Source: Afipia sp. GAS231
GTDB lineage: Bacteria > Pseudomonadota > Alphaproteobacteria > Rhizobiales > Xanthobacteraceae
Length of the DNA stretch: 64,000 bases
Direction: 5' to 3'
NCBI RefSeq assembly: GCF_900103365.1
Contig: NZ_LT629703.1
Location: 868,001-932,000 of the forward strand
How positions within the stretch are numbered: position 1 is the first letter of the stretch; every line of letters begins with the position of its first letter. Positions 24,973 to 33,018 of the stretch are shown here, piece by piece. Made by a program: the position numbers and the translations under genes. The notes under the pieces are model-generated. The model was given only the letters and a program-made list of their open reading frames with translations. It did not search any database and was not told where the DNA came from.

Positions 24973-25236
24973 CTACCCGGTCGCCTTGGGATCAGTTCGA
25001 GTGGGGCCGCCGAGAGCGGCCGCACTCGCCTCGAGGAAGGCAAGATAGTTTTCATAGCAAGCCAAGAAGCCAAAATCGACCAGTTCAAGGGCAGCTTCCC
25101 ATGAGCCCACACCGGGCGCGGATCCTGCGCCTCCATGAACAACGTATGGTCGGAAGTTGCTGCCGTTCTGCCGGAATCTTGCTTCCGGTCGAATGTCGTT
25201 CGAGCAGTGGATCAGTTGCAGGCTTGGCTTTGACAT
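24973..25236 (-). CDS. Hypothetical protein, 87 residues
   Basis: It begins MSKPSLQLIHCSNDIRPEA. The central part is GSWEAALELVDFGFLACYEN, an amphipathic helix-like stretch. GGGG lies 7 nt before the ATG. Composition looks protein-like, but the family is not recognised and an overlapping frame on the other strand also stays open. Confidence 0.4.
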   Translation of the reverse strand: MSKPSLQLIHCSNDIRPEARFRQNGSNFRPYVVHGGAGSAPGVGSWEAALELVDFGFLACYENYLAFLEASAAALGGPTRTDPKATG

Positions 25237-25728
25237 ATCAATCCCCAGAGTTGATGACGGGACACGAAACGTCTTTCGTAAAAGCACACGGGTTTGACCA
25301 AGCGGGTTTCCCGACAACGGCACCGACGCAGCGTCCAATGCGACCAGGTCGATTCGGCTCTCCCGCCAGCGTAATCACGGAGGCCTGCCGGACCATTGAA
25401 CGCAGGTTGATCCGTACGTTACGTACGGTTGAGAAGAGCATACTTAGGTTTAGGATCGAAAAGCTGAGCTTCGCGGCAGACGAACGCCACACCTCTTCCC
25501 GCTGCGATATCCAGTAGTCGACAATGCGCGTTCCGCGATTGTCAGGCCGGGTCGCGGAGACGAGGAACGGCCGCGACCGAAAAGCGCTTTACGGCGCGGC
25601 GTATCGCGCTGCACCATACTTTCAAGCCTTGAAAAGCTGCTAGGATGCAGTTCGTTGGAAGGCCAAGCTGTTGCCGCTGATGCTCATGATCGCCTGACGA
25701 TGCGGCGCGGGCCGGATGGCCGAATGCC
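25237..25728. other. 492-bp spacer upstream of the histidine kinase
   Basis: No supported gene. It contains a perfect palindrome at 25412-25428 (reported separately) and probably the promoter of the kinase operon. Confidence 0.4.
25412..25428. promoter_or_regulatory. Perfect 17-bp palindrome, possible operator
   Basis: CCGTACGT-T-ACGTACGG has 8-bp arms around one base, 300 bp upstream of the kinase/FixJ-like regulator operon. It partly resembles FixJ-type recognition sequences (GTAMGTAG). The role is inferred only from symmetry and position. Confidence 0.35.
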
Positions 25729-27483
25729 ATGCGCAACCAGAGACTAAAATCCTGGCGCTCGGCTGAGCAATCGCTGCTCGGCGGCATGGCGCTCGCATCA
25801 CTGACGGCCGCTTGCATCTGGCTCGTGCTCGGTCCTGCCCCGGAGGTTGCCGACTATTTGATTGCGGTCGCGCTGCTCTTCGCCCTGTTTCTCGCCTCGT
25901 TGATCGTGATGCACCTGGTAGGAAGCACCCGCAGGCAAATGGAAGCAGCACTCGAGAGCCGGGCAAGCGCCGAACGGCGCGCGATCGAAGCCCTGCGTGA
26001 GAGCGAGGCGCAATGGAAGGAGGTCTTCGAGCACAACCCCGTCATGTACTTCATGGTCGATGCGGACGGCACAGTCTTGTCGGTGAACACTTTTGGTGCC
26101 GCCCAGCTTGGCTATCAGGTCCGCGAATTGCGTGGGCAATCGGTACTGACGGTCTTCTTTGAAGAAGACCGAGATGTCGTCCGAAAGAGCGTTGAAGTTT
26201 GTCTGGCGCATATTGGTCAAACGCACAGTTGGGAGATCCGCAAGGTTCGGAAGGACGGTTCGGCGCTTTGGGTTCGTGAAAACGCCAAAGCCGTGCAACG
26301 GCAGGACAACCGCTTGATCGTCCTGATCGCATGCGAGGATATCACCGAGCGCAAGGAGGCCGAAAACGCCTTGCGACAGAGTGAGAACTACCTGGCCGAA
26401 GCACAGCGATTGAGCCACACCGGCAGCTTTGGCTGGTGCGTCGCCACCGGCGAAATTATCTGGTCGGACGAAACGTTCAGGATATTCGGCTTCGACAAGG
26501 CACCTTCTGTCGCGCTCGACACGGTCATTCAACGTATTCATCCCGACGATCAAGCGCGCGCACAGCAAACCATCGACCGGGCGTCCGGCGACGGGAAGGA
26601 TTTCTATCACGAATATCGATTGTTGATGCCCGACGGTTCGATCAAACATGTCCATGCAACCGCGCATGCCGTAACCGATGCATCCGGTGGCATCGAATTT
26701 GTCGGAGCGGTGACGGATGTCACGGCACGCAAGCAAGCTGAAGAGAAACTGCAAGAGGCGCAGGCTGGACTTGCGCACGTCACGCGCGTGACGGCGCTCG
26801 GAGAGTTGGCCGCGTCGATTGCTCATGAAGTGAACCAGCCGCTTGCCGCCGTCGTCGCCAACGCCGCGGCCGCCCAGCGTTGGCTGGACCGCGACACCCC
26901 CGACCTGCAGGAAGCGCGCAGCGCTCTGGGGTCGATTGTCGATGACGGCAACCGTGCAGGCGAAGTGATCCAGCGGGTCCGTGCTCTGGTAAGCAAGACC
27001 ACCGATCAAATGGTGCCGCTCGACATCAATGAAGTCGTCAACGAGGTGATCGCCTTGCTGCACCGAGAACTGTTCGGCCACCGGATATTGCTGCGGACGG
27101 AACTCGCCGCCGTCCTCGGCCAGGTCCTCGGCGATCGGATCCAGCTACAGCAGGTCATCCTCAATCTCGTCGTCAACGGCATTGAAGCGATGCAGCCGGT
27201 CACGGACCGACCACGCAAGATGACGATCCGAACGCATCAGGAGCAAGTTGGCCAGATTCTGGTCGCGGTAACAGACAGCGGTGTCGGATTGGCCTGCCAA
27301 AACGCTGACCGGGTGTTCGACCCGTTCTTCACCACCAAGTCGGAGGGCATGGGCATCGGTCTGTCGATCTGCCGATCGATCGTCGAGTCCCATGGCGGAC
27401 GACTGTCGGCCTTCGGCAATGAAGGGCCCGGCGCGACATTTCAGTTTAGCCTGCCGGTGCATCGAGAGGACGATACGCCGTGA
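25729..27483 (+). CDS. Membrane PAS-PAS sensor histidine kinase
   Basis: This 584-residue protein has two N-terminal helices (about 15-35 and 41-65). A first PAS domain covers about 90-210 (NPVMYFMVDADGTVLSVN), a second about 220-335 (GEIIWSDETFRIFG). Then a HisKA domain with H-box ASIAHEVNQPLAAV (His366) and a HATPase with NLVVNGIEAM, DSGVGL and FDPFFTTKSEGMGIGLSI. The architecture resembles the FixL/TodS group, but I cannot identify a haem ligand. Its stop overlaps the GTG of the FixJ-like regulator, so the two form a coupled two-component system. Confidence 0.9.
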   Translation: MRNQRLKSWRSAEQSLLGGMALASLTAACIWLVLGPAPEVADYLIAVALLFALFLASLIVMHLVGSTRRQMEAALESRASAERRAIEALRESEAQWKEVFEHNPVMYFMVDADGTVLSVNTFGAAQLGYQVRELRGQSVLTVFFEEDRDVVRKSVEVCLAHIGQTHSWEIRKVRKDGSALWVRENAKAVQRQDNRLIVLIACEDITERKEAENALRQSENYLAEAQRLSHTGSFGWCVATGEIIWSDETFRIFGFDKAPSVALDTVIQRIHPDDQARAQQTIDRASGDGKDFYHEYRLLMPDGSIKHVHATAHAVTDASGGIEFVGAVTDVTARKQAEEKLQEAQAGLAHVTRVTALGELAASIAHEVNQPLAAVVANAAAAQRWLDRDTPDLQEARSALGSIVDDGNRAGEVIQRVRALVSKTTDQMVPLDINEVVNEVIALLHRELFGHRILLRTELAAVLGQVLGDRIQLQQVILNLVVNGIEAMQPVTDRPRKMTIRTHQEQVGQILVAVTDSGVGLACQNADRVFDPFFTTKSEGMGIGLSICRSIVESHGGRLSAFGNEGPGATFQFSLPVHREDDTP

Positions 27484-28145
27484 CAGTCCGCTCGACATCG
27501 CCCCGCAACGTCGCAAGCTCGGAGGAACCGATCGTCTACGTTGTCGACGATGACGCGTCGGTGCGTGAAGCGCTCAGGAATCTGTTCCGGTCGGTGGGCT
27601 TGCGGGTCGAAGTGTTCGGCTCGGGTTCGGAGTTTCTGCAGAGCAGGCTTGCGGATGTTGCCGGTTGCCTGATCCTCGACATCCGGTTGCCTCGACTGAG
27701 CGGCCTCGACTTTCAGGTCGAGCTTGCCAAAGGGGGCATCCACATTCCCATCATCTTCATGACGGGTCACGGCGATATCCCGATGACGGTCAGGGCGATG
27801 AAAGCCGGGGCTGTCGACTTTCTGACCAAGCCATTCCGCGATCAGGACATGCTGGATGCCGTGACGGCGGCGATCGAACGCGACCGAAACAGCCGAGATG
27901 AGGCCAGGATCCTCGCGGACCTGCATGCGCACTTCGCGACCCTGACTCCCCGGGAACGGGAGATCATGGCGCTGGTCACGGCCGGACTCATGAATAAGCA
28001 GATCGGGGCCCAGATCGGCCTTGCCGAGATCACCGTGAAGATACATCGCGGACACATCATGAGAAAGATGGCCGCGAAATCACTGGCCGATCTGGTCAAG
28101 ATGGCCCAGACGCTCGACATCCAGCGCCCGGCGTCGCCGCAGTAA
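27480..28145 (+). CDS. FixJ/NarL-type response regulator (REC-LuxR HTH)
   Basis: A GTG start in the GTGA overlap with the kinase stop gives 221 residues. The receiver domain (18-135) has VVDDDASVRE, phospho-acceptor Asp67 in ILDIRLPRLSG, and FLTKPF. The LuxR-type HTH (about 150-210) contains LTPREREIMALVTAGLMNKQIG and EITVKIHRGHIMRKM. It is the cognate regulator of the upstream kinase by overlap and order. Its target genes are not evident. Confidence 0.9.
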   Translation: MTVRSTSPRNVASSEEPIVYVVDDDASVREALRNLFRSVGLRVEVFGSGSEFLQSRLADVAGCLILDIRLPRLSGLDFQVELAKGGIHIPIIFMTGHGDIPMTVRAMKAGAVDFLTKPFRDQDMLDAVTAAIERDRNSRDEARILADLHAHFATLTPREREIMALVTAGLMNKQIGAQIGLAEITVKIHRGHIMRKMAAKSLADLVKMAQTLDIQRPASPQ

Positions 28146-28279
28146 CCCAACGGGGGTCAGGCAATCCGCATTCGCCGTGCAAACCTAAGTATGATTTTCC
28201 GCCCCTGATTTGCGGCGCATTCTCCCATCAAGCGGCTTGCAGCAAGAGGCATTCGGCCCGCACTTCAGGAAGCACCGCT

Positions 28280-28669
28280 TTGTCCAGCCCACCCGTCATT
28301 TCAATCATTGACGATGACGGCTCCGTTCGCGCGGCGACCTACAATCTCGTGCGGTCGCTTGGATACGTCGTTCATACCTTTGCATCGGCCGGGGAGTTTC
28401 TGCGGTCGCCCCACGTGAATGACACCTCGTGCGTGATCGCAGATGTTCGAATGCCGGCGATGAGCGGTCTCGAGCTGCAGGCTCACCTGCTTGCCGAGGG
28501 ATATCGGGTGCCGTTCATTTTCATTACGGCTTTCTCTGCCGAGAACGTGCGCGCGCAAGCACTGAAGGCGGGAGCGCACTGTTTCCTGACCAAGCCCTTC
28601 ACGGGAGAGGCGCTGAGCGGCTGCCTCGACGCTGCCCTGGGCGCGCGCGGCGCGGGAAGCAGCGAATGA
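28280..28669 (+). CDS. Stand-alone receiver-domain protein
   Basis: This 129-residue protein starts at TTG (28280) with AGGAAG 8 nt upstream. It is a single REC domain: IIDDDGSVR, Asp55 in IADVRMPAMSG, ITAFSAE and FLTKPF. There is no output domain. It lies 134 bp after the FixJ-like gene and is very similar to FixJ-type receivers. It may compete for phosphate from the same kinase (inference). Confidence 0.85.
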   Translation: MSSPPVISIIDDDGSVRAATYNLVRSLGYVVHTFASAGEFLRSPHVNDTSCVIADVRMPAMSGLELQAHLLAEGYRVPFIFITAFSAENVRAQALKAGAHCFLTKPFTGEALSGCLDAALGARGAGSSE

Positions 28670-28926
28670 CCCCGATTGGGTTGGCGCCGCATCGCGCGCC
28701 TCGCTACTCCGATCAGTCCGGTGACGACGATAAAACAACGCCATTCCACCGATATTGGCGGGTTCGAGCCGAGCATACCTATGGATAGGCGAAGCAACCA
28801 TCTGGACAAGTTGAATATCGAGGGGGACGGAATGAGACTGCGGCATCGTCGCCCCGCGGCAATCCGACGGCGCGATACCCAGTACACCACGATCAGTGAA
28901 TGGCAATTCCTCAGGAGGAGGTCGCC

Positions 28927-29091
28927 ATGCGTACAGGCCCACGCTGTTCCGAATGCGACAGTGAAGACCCCAAGATAGTATGTCTGCGAAATCCGGCGCG
29001 TGAACACTACTGCGGACGTTCCTGTCTCGGCCGAGGCCAGGAAAAATTCATTCGAATGATCCTGCGTACGAACGCAGAGGCAGCCTCATGA
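28927..29091 (+). CDS. 54-residue Cys-rich (zinc-finger-like) protein
   Basis: AGGAGGAGG lies 5 nt before the ATG. The product begins MRTGPRCSECDSEDPKIVC and contains REHYCGRSCLGRGQ: five cysteines spaced like a small zinc ribbon. It overlaps the next gene by ATGA. No family name is assigned; a DNA/RNA-binding or scaffolding role is possible but unproven. Confidence 0.7.
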   Translation: MRTGPRCSECDSEDPKIVCLRNPAREHYCGRSCLGRGQEKFIRMILRTNAEAAS

Positions 29092-29288
29092 CAAATCGTT
29101 GCGAGAATCCAGACTGCGACCGTCCCTTCGGACTGGTCCGATTCAACTGGCGCTTCGGGCAATTTTGCTCGGCCGGATGTCGCGAGAACTACAAGCGTCA
29201 GCGGGAACGAAACAGCGCCTATTGGAGATGGCTCTACAAATGCCCCGAACCGTCGCATCGCGTGCTTCAGGGAACTCGATCGGATTGA
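29088..29288 (+). CDS. 66-residue Cys-rich (zinc-finger-like) protein
   Basis: It starts in the ATGA overlap with the previous gene. The sequence MTNRCENPDCDRPFGLVRF followed by GQFCSAGCRENYKRQRER shows a CxxxxC...CxxxC pattern resembling a treble-clef/MYND-like zinc finger followed by a basic helix. The two adjacent small Cys-rich genes are translationally coupled and may act together. Confidence 0.7.
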   Translation: MTNRCENPDCDRPFGLVRFNWRFGQFCSAGCRENYKRQRERNSAYWRWLYKCPEPSHRVLQGTRSD

Positions 29289-29336
29289 ACGCCCGAATTG
29301 GGAAATGTCGATAGAGTGCGAAGCCCGGGAGTTATC

Positions 29337-29453
29337 ATGACAAGCGCACAAGCGATGATTGCCGGAGCGTTACTCGCGTGGACGCCAACGCTTCTTGTCT
29401 TCGCCTGGATCGTTCGGGACATTCGAAACACCCGCGGCGAAGAACGCGATTAA
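29337..29453 (+). CDS. 38-residue single-helix membrane peptide
   Basis: ATG at 29337 preceded by GGGAG; the peptide starts MTSAQAMIAGALLAW and continues through one hydrophobic helix (PTLLVFAWIV) to a charged tail ending GEERD. The TAA at 29451-29453 is immediately followed by the tRNA-like fragment. It follows the two Cys-rich genes by 48 bp, probably in one operon. Confidence 0.55.
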   Translation: MTSAQAMIAGALLAWTPTLLVFAWIVRDIRNTRGEERD

Positions 29454-29484
29454 GGTTCCGAGTTCAATCCCCTCAACCGCACCA
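29454..29484 (+). repeat. Degenerate duplicate of the tRNA-Thr 3' end (possible att remnant)
   Basis: The stretch contains GAGTTCAATCC, CTCAACCG and CACCA in the same order and nearly the same spacing as the T-arm, acceptor strand and CCA of tRNA-Thr (23943-24017). No 5' tRNA half is present. Such fragments are left where elements integrate at tRNA 3' ends. Confidence 0.6.
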
Positions 29485-29527
29485 TTCGTTAGCCGGAACC
29501 AACCCTCACCTTCGACGTTCTCTCCGC

Positions 29528-29767
29528 ATGAAAATTCGCGAAGAAAACTGCAACATGTTCCTGCTCGCCATCGTCACGGTGTTCACCGTGATCGTAGCGG
29601 CCAGCGCCAGTCTGGTGGAGCCGGCCGACAAGACCCCGGTCCGGTTCGCCGCGCGCGCCGAGCAGGCTCCGGCAGCCGGCAAGCCGATCGTCTATGTCGC
29701 CGACCAGCCCGCGGTTCGCGTCGTCGGCGCGCCATTCGTACCGAACACCAATCCGCGCCAGCGATAG
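29528..29767 (+). CDS. Small exported or membrane-anchored protein, up to 79 residues
   Basis: A hydrophobic N-terminal segment (MFLLAIVTVFTVIVAASAS) is followed by a short polar tail rich in Pro and Ala. The start is ambiguous between 29528 and the ATG at 29555 that begins the hydrophobic segment; neither has a strong Shine-Dalgarno. Function unknown. Confidence 0.5.
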   Translation: MKIREENCNMFLLAIVTVFTVIVAASASLVEPADKTPVRFAARAEQAPAAGKPIVYVADQPAVRVVGAPFVPNTNPRQR

Positions 29768-29952
29768 GTTTCTGCCTGCGCGATGACGGTAGCGGGGTCA
29801 TCCCGTTACCCCAGCATGTGCACGCTGGCGGGCACGATGTGTCACAGTTTTGTCACCTTGCGCGCAAAACCGACGCTGTCCCCTTCCAAATCACCAGCCG
29901 CCCTTGATTCCAGAAAAGCCATTTGATGGTGTTAGTTGGGCTGAGGTGTCTC

Positions 29953-30402
29953 ATGAAATGGATGAGGGAACGCGATCTCCTGATCGCGCAAACGATGGCG
30001 TTTGTTCAATCGGTGACCGGCAAGAAGCCGGAGGCCGAGAAGACAGTTGCGACATCCGCCACGACAAGCTCGTTCGAGCCCTCCGAGACCGCCGCCATGG
30101 TGGCGCCGATGCCCGACATCGAGGCGCTGATGGCCGAGGCCCTCGATCTGCCGAAAGCGGCATCGCGAGCAACGTCAAGCGAAGCGCCAAAGGAAATGAC
30201 ACGGGCGGTGCAGACGATCGCCCGGGCCGACCTGCGCAGCGGCTTCCAGTCTGAAATCTCCGAGATCAAGGCGCGGGTCGCCAATTTCCGCGCCCACCAG
30301 CAGCGGTTCAACCAGGAGCGCGAGGCCTATTGCAGCGCCACCATGGCCAAGGTCCACGCCACGCTGAGCGAGATGCCGACAGCGCCGCGGGCAGGCAAGT
30401 AG
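29953..30402 (+). CDS. Hypothetical protein, 149 residues
   Basis: The ATG at 29953 has GAGGTG 5 nt upstream. The product begins MKWMRERDLLIAQTMAFVQS, has a Ser/Ala/Pro-rich middle and a helical C-terminal half (EISEIKARVANFRAHQQRFN). There are no membrane segments. It may form coiled coils. Family not recognised. Confidence 0.6.
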   Translation: MKWMRERDLLIAQTMAFVQSVTGKKPEAEKTVATSATTSSFEPSETAAMVAPMPDIEALMAEALDLPKAASRATSSEAPKEMTRAVQTIARADLRSGFQSEISEIKARVANFRAHQQRFNQEREAYCSATMAKVHATLSEMPTAPRAGK

Positions 30403-30475
30403 TTCTCCTGCGCTTTCTTGAGCGTTTGGCCCCGCAACACGTGCGGGCGTTCGCATGGCAGCTGCCTTGCGACCC

Positions 30476-31324
30476 TCAGCTCTTCCCGATCTTCTCCAGC
30501 ACAGGGAGAAGATGCGCCAAAAACGCCTGCGGATCTTCGCTCATCGGAAAATGGCCGAGGCCCCTCATGATGGTGACTTCGGAACCCGGGATGCTGTTCG
30601 CTACCGCCAGCGTCTCCTCCGGCGTGCAGGAATAGTCGTATTCGCCGGACAGCAGGAACAGCGGGCAGCGGCGGGTGTCGATCTGCGCCACCCGGTCGCG
30701 GATATCGCCGTCGAGCTTGTAGAAATACAGATCGCCTTTGAAGACGCCGGGGCCACCTTGCATGTAGTGCCACAGCGTCTCCCAGCGCTCGCTGTCCGGC
30801 GCGTCGGGGCCGACCAGCCCGGAGACGATGGCGCCGCAGACTTCGCCGCCATGGACGTCCGGCCGGTGCAGGAAATTGAGATCGTAATAGGGATCGACAT
30901 GCGCGCCGGCCTGCAGGCCGATGATGGCGCGAAAGCTTTCGGGGTGTTCGAGCGCCAGATGCAACGCGATACGGCCGCCGATCGAACAGCCGATCAGGAT
31001 CGGCCGGTCGAGTTCGAGCGCTGCCGAGATCTCCAGGATCATGGTCGTGTATTGCGCCGAGGTGAGTTGATACTCCTCGTCGTGCCAACCTGACGGCGGC
31101 GACGATTTGCCGTGCCAGGGCATGTCGAAGGCGATGACGCGATGGTTCGCGGTCACGCGCGCGTCGTTCATCAGGCCGCGATACTGCCGTCCGTCGCTTC
31201 CGGCGGTATGTAGGCACAGCAGCGGCGTGCCCTCGCCCGCCTCCTCGACATAGACGCGGTGTGGCCGGCCGAACAATTCCACATGCATGTAGCGGCCGGT
31301 GATCGGCTCGAACCGCGCCTTCAT
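30476..31324 (-). CDS. Alpha/beta hydrolase
   Basis: The start at 31324 overlaps the upstream stop (ATGA), giving 282 residues. Landmarks are the oxyanion region LLCLHTAGSDGRQYRGLM, FDMPWHGKS, nucleophile elbow GCSIGG, acid region LLSGEYDYSCTPEET and catalytic His in RGLGHFPMSEDP. This set is typical of carbon-carbon hydrolases or esterases. The coupled partner gene upstream suggests joint action on a lipid-like or aromatic substrate (inference). The longer open frame to 31489 only shadows the neighbour. Confidence 0.85.
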   Translation of the reverse strand: MKARFEPITGRYMHVELFGRPHRVYVEEAGEGTPLLCLHTAGSDGRQYRGLMNDARVTANHRVIAFDMPWHGKSSPPSGWHDEEYQLTSAQYTTMILEISAALELDRPILIGCSIGGRIALHLALEHPESFRAIIGLQAGAHVDPYYDLNFLHRPDVHGGEVCGAIVSGLVGPDAPDSERWETLWHYMQGGPGVFKGDLYFYKLDGDIRDRVAQIDTRRCPLFLLSGEYDYSCTPEETLAVANSIPGSEVTIMRGLGHFPMSEDPQAFLAHLLPVLEKIGKS

Positions 31325-31689
31325 GCCACCGCTCCCTGCGCGCGCAGCTTGGCGAGCGCTTCCTTGAAGTAGCGCAGATGGGACATGAAGACCTGCAGAT
31401 TGCCTTCGGCTTTCAGAACCCGCCGCTTGATCAGTGCCAGCAGGTCGTTGGAGCCTGGCGGCGGCCGCACGCTCCAGAACTTTTGCCATTCATCTTCGGG
31501 GGCCCGCAGCGCAAAGGACGACGAAGGCATCACGAACGGGCCCCGCGTCACCGACACGATACGGCCCTCGAAGATCGCGATCAGCCAGCACGTCTGGCCG
31601 ACCTCCAGCAGAAACGTGGTCGTCAGGTAGCGTCCGCGCCGGACCAGCCCCGCATCGCCATTGACCCGCTCAGGCAGCGTCTCGATCAT
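31321..31689 (-). CDS. Small protein, possibly SCP2-like lipid-binding, 122 residues
   Basis: The protein begins MIETLPERVNGDAGLVRRGR and contains TFLLEVGQTCWLIAIFEGRI and SSFALRAPEDEWQKFWS, then a helical tail. The pattern of beta strands then an alanine/aspartate-containing binding loop resembles sterol-carrier-protein-2 domains, but I am not certain. Its stop overlaps the start of the hydrolase gene, so the two are co-translated. Confidence 0.6.
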   Translation of the reverse strand: MIETLPERVNGDAGLVRRGRYLTTTFLLEVGQTCWLIAIFEGRIVSVTRGPFVMPSSSFALRAPEDEWQKFWSVRPPPGSNDLLALIKRRVLKAEGNLQVFMSHLRYFKEALAKLRAQGAVA

Positions 31690-31795
31690 TTGGTCCCCCC
31701 TCGCATAGGTCGGGCCGCTAACGCGGCCCGTTCCTCTTGATTGACCTGCATGATGGGTGGAACGGGCGCGGCGTCAATCGCCCGCGCTTCTATTC

Positions 31796-31884
31796 TTGAC
31801 GCGTTTTCTACCGCAGATAAGTCTACGCAATCTGCGCAAGCTTGATTGCTACGCGAACCGGCATCCACTTCGCTCGAAAACGCT
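31796..31884. repeat. Dispersed repeat B, copy with about 40-bp internal insertion
   Basis: The ends TTGACGCGTTTTCT and ACGCGAACCGG...CACTTCGCTCGAAAACGCT match the copies at 35981, 41732 and 42482. About 40 bp (31810-31850) containing GCAGAT...ATCTGC are inserted at the centre. Confidence 0.7.
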
Positions 31885-32202
31885 ACTCAAAGCCAGGCGC
31901 ATACCAGCGCCACGTTGGCCGCGCAGGCGGCCAAGAGCGCGACGGTGAGCGTGAGTTGGACGCGCTCGCAGGGGGTCTGCAGGATCGTTCTCATGGCCGG
32001 AAACATCCGGCGATTCTGGCCTGGGAGTCTCGGGGATTCTTTTTTGCCGGATTCACCCCTCGTTAAGGACTCAGGAACACCCAAGAATCGGGCCGAAACG
32101 GGCAAATTCGGCCGTTAGATCGCCGACATACCTGCCCAGCCCGAAACCTGGTTACGAAACCCGGGCACGGCCTGCGCGTTGACGGTTTTACCGGAGCCAA
32201 CC
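31885..32202. other. Spacer with one weak candidate small gene
   Basis: On the minus strand 31887-31994 could encode a 35-residue single-helix peptide (MRTILQTPCERVQ, then a hydrophobic stretch ending ALVCAWL). No Shine-Dalgarno is visible. Otherwise nothing is recognised. Confidence 0.3.
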
Positions 32203-32457
32203 ATGCCCTACGCCCTGTTCTGTCACGACGCCAAGCTGAGCAAGGCCTACCCGACCGAGGCCGACGTCTGGAAGGTGGCCCAGAGCAGCGGCCTCGTGGT
32301 CGACGCCATCTCCGAGGAGGAGAAAGCCGCGCCGCGTCCGGTGCTGGACAATGATTATGAGATTCGGCCGTGCCAGCCCGACCCGCAGGAAGACCCCGCC
32401 AAAAACAAAGCCGAAGCCGAACGCGATGCCCGGCTGGAGCCGTTGCGGGGTTCGTGA
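32203..32457 (+). CDS. Hypothetical small soluble protein, 84 residues
   Basis: The ATG at 32203 is preceded by GGAG. The product begins MPYALFCHDAKLSKAYPTEA and has a charged C-terminal half (DPQEDPAKNKAEAERDARLE). It looks like a conserved small acidic protein of rhizobia, without a named domain. Confidence 0.6.
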   Translation: MPYALFCHDAKLSKAYPTEADVWKVAQSSGLVVDAISEEEKAAPRPVLDNDYEIRPCQPDPQEDPAKNKAEAERDARLEPLRGS

Positions 32458-32589
32458 GGGGCATTCGGCCGGTCATCATCCACAAGATCGGACGATCCGG
32501 TACTCCGTGGCGCGCATCGCCTGACGGCAACCCGCGGCATGCGCAAAGCCCGCTTTCACGAGCATGACGGAAAAGATGGAAAGTGCGCT

Positions 32590-32829
32590 TTACGGCGTCG
32601 CCGTTACCAGCGAGGCCTGTTCCGAAGCCAGCGAGACGCAAGCCTTGCGCCGGTGCAGTCCCCTGATCGCGCCGGTGACCTTCAGCACCTTGCCTGCCGG
32701 ACACGAGGTGTCCTGCACAAAGGCGATTTCATAGGGTGCCATGATCAACGGTTCGGATTTCAGGACTGTCTGTGCAACACAGGGCAACGCTGCCGCGGAA
32801 AAAATCAGCCCTAACGCAAAAGCACGCAT
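32590..32829 (-). CDS. Small exported protein, 79 residues
   Basis: A signal peptide (MRAFALGLIFSAAALPCVAQ) precedes a mature domain with two cysteines (DTSCPAGKVLKVTGAI ... RKACVSL) that probably form a disulfide. Similar short periplasmic proteins are common in Bradyrhizobium. Function unknown. Confidence 0.65.
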   Translation of the reverse strand: MRAFALGLIFSAAALPCVAQTVLKSEPLIMAPYEIAFVQDTSCPAGKVLKVTGAIRGLHRRKACVSLASEQASLVTATP

Positions 32830-32968
32830 GTTCGTTGTCCAACCAGCCGGCCGAACCATAATAACTCAACATGACGGAAAAGTTTCGTGCGCTGCAAAAA
32901 TTATTTTTGGCAACAGAAAAATGCGAAGCCCGCGCCTTGAAGACCCGCCTTGGCGCCCGTCCGTCAAC

Positions 32969-32997
32969 AAAAAGGCCGGCGTGAAGCCGGCCTTTTC
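32969..32997 (-). terminator. Rho-independent terminator of the Omp25/31-like gene
   Basis: AAAGGCCGGC, loop GTGAA, GCCGGCCTTTT: a strong stem flanked by A/T runs 22 bp beyond the stop codon on the minus strand. Confidence 0.85.
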
Positions 32998-33018
32998 GCG
33001 TCTGATGTCAGGCGGCGA

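Noticed and set aside
24813..25517. 234-codon plus-strand frame in the putative island
   Set aside because: No SD, biased composition (Arg/Ser/Pro), no recognisable domain; overlaps a better minus-strand candidate.
23943..29484. Integrase or transposase gene for the putative island
   Set aside because: No tyrosine or serine recombinase or DDE transposase motif was found in any frame between the two tRNA-Thr ends.
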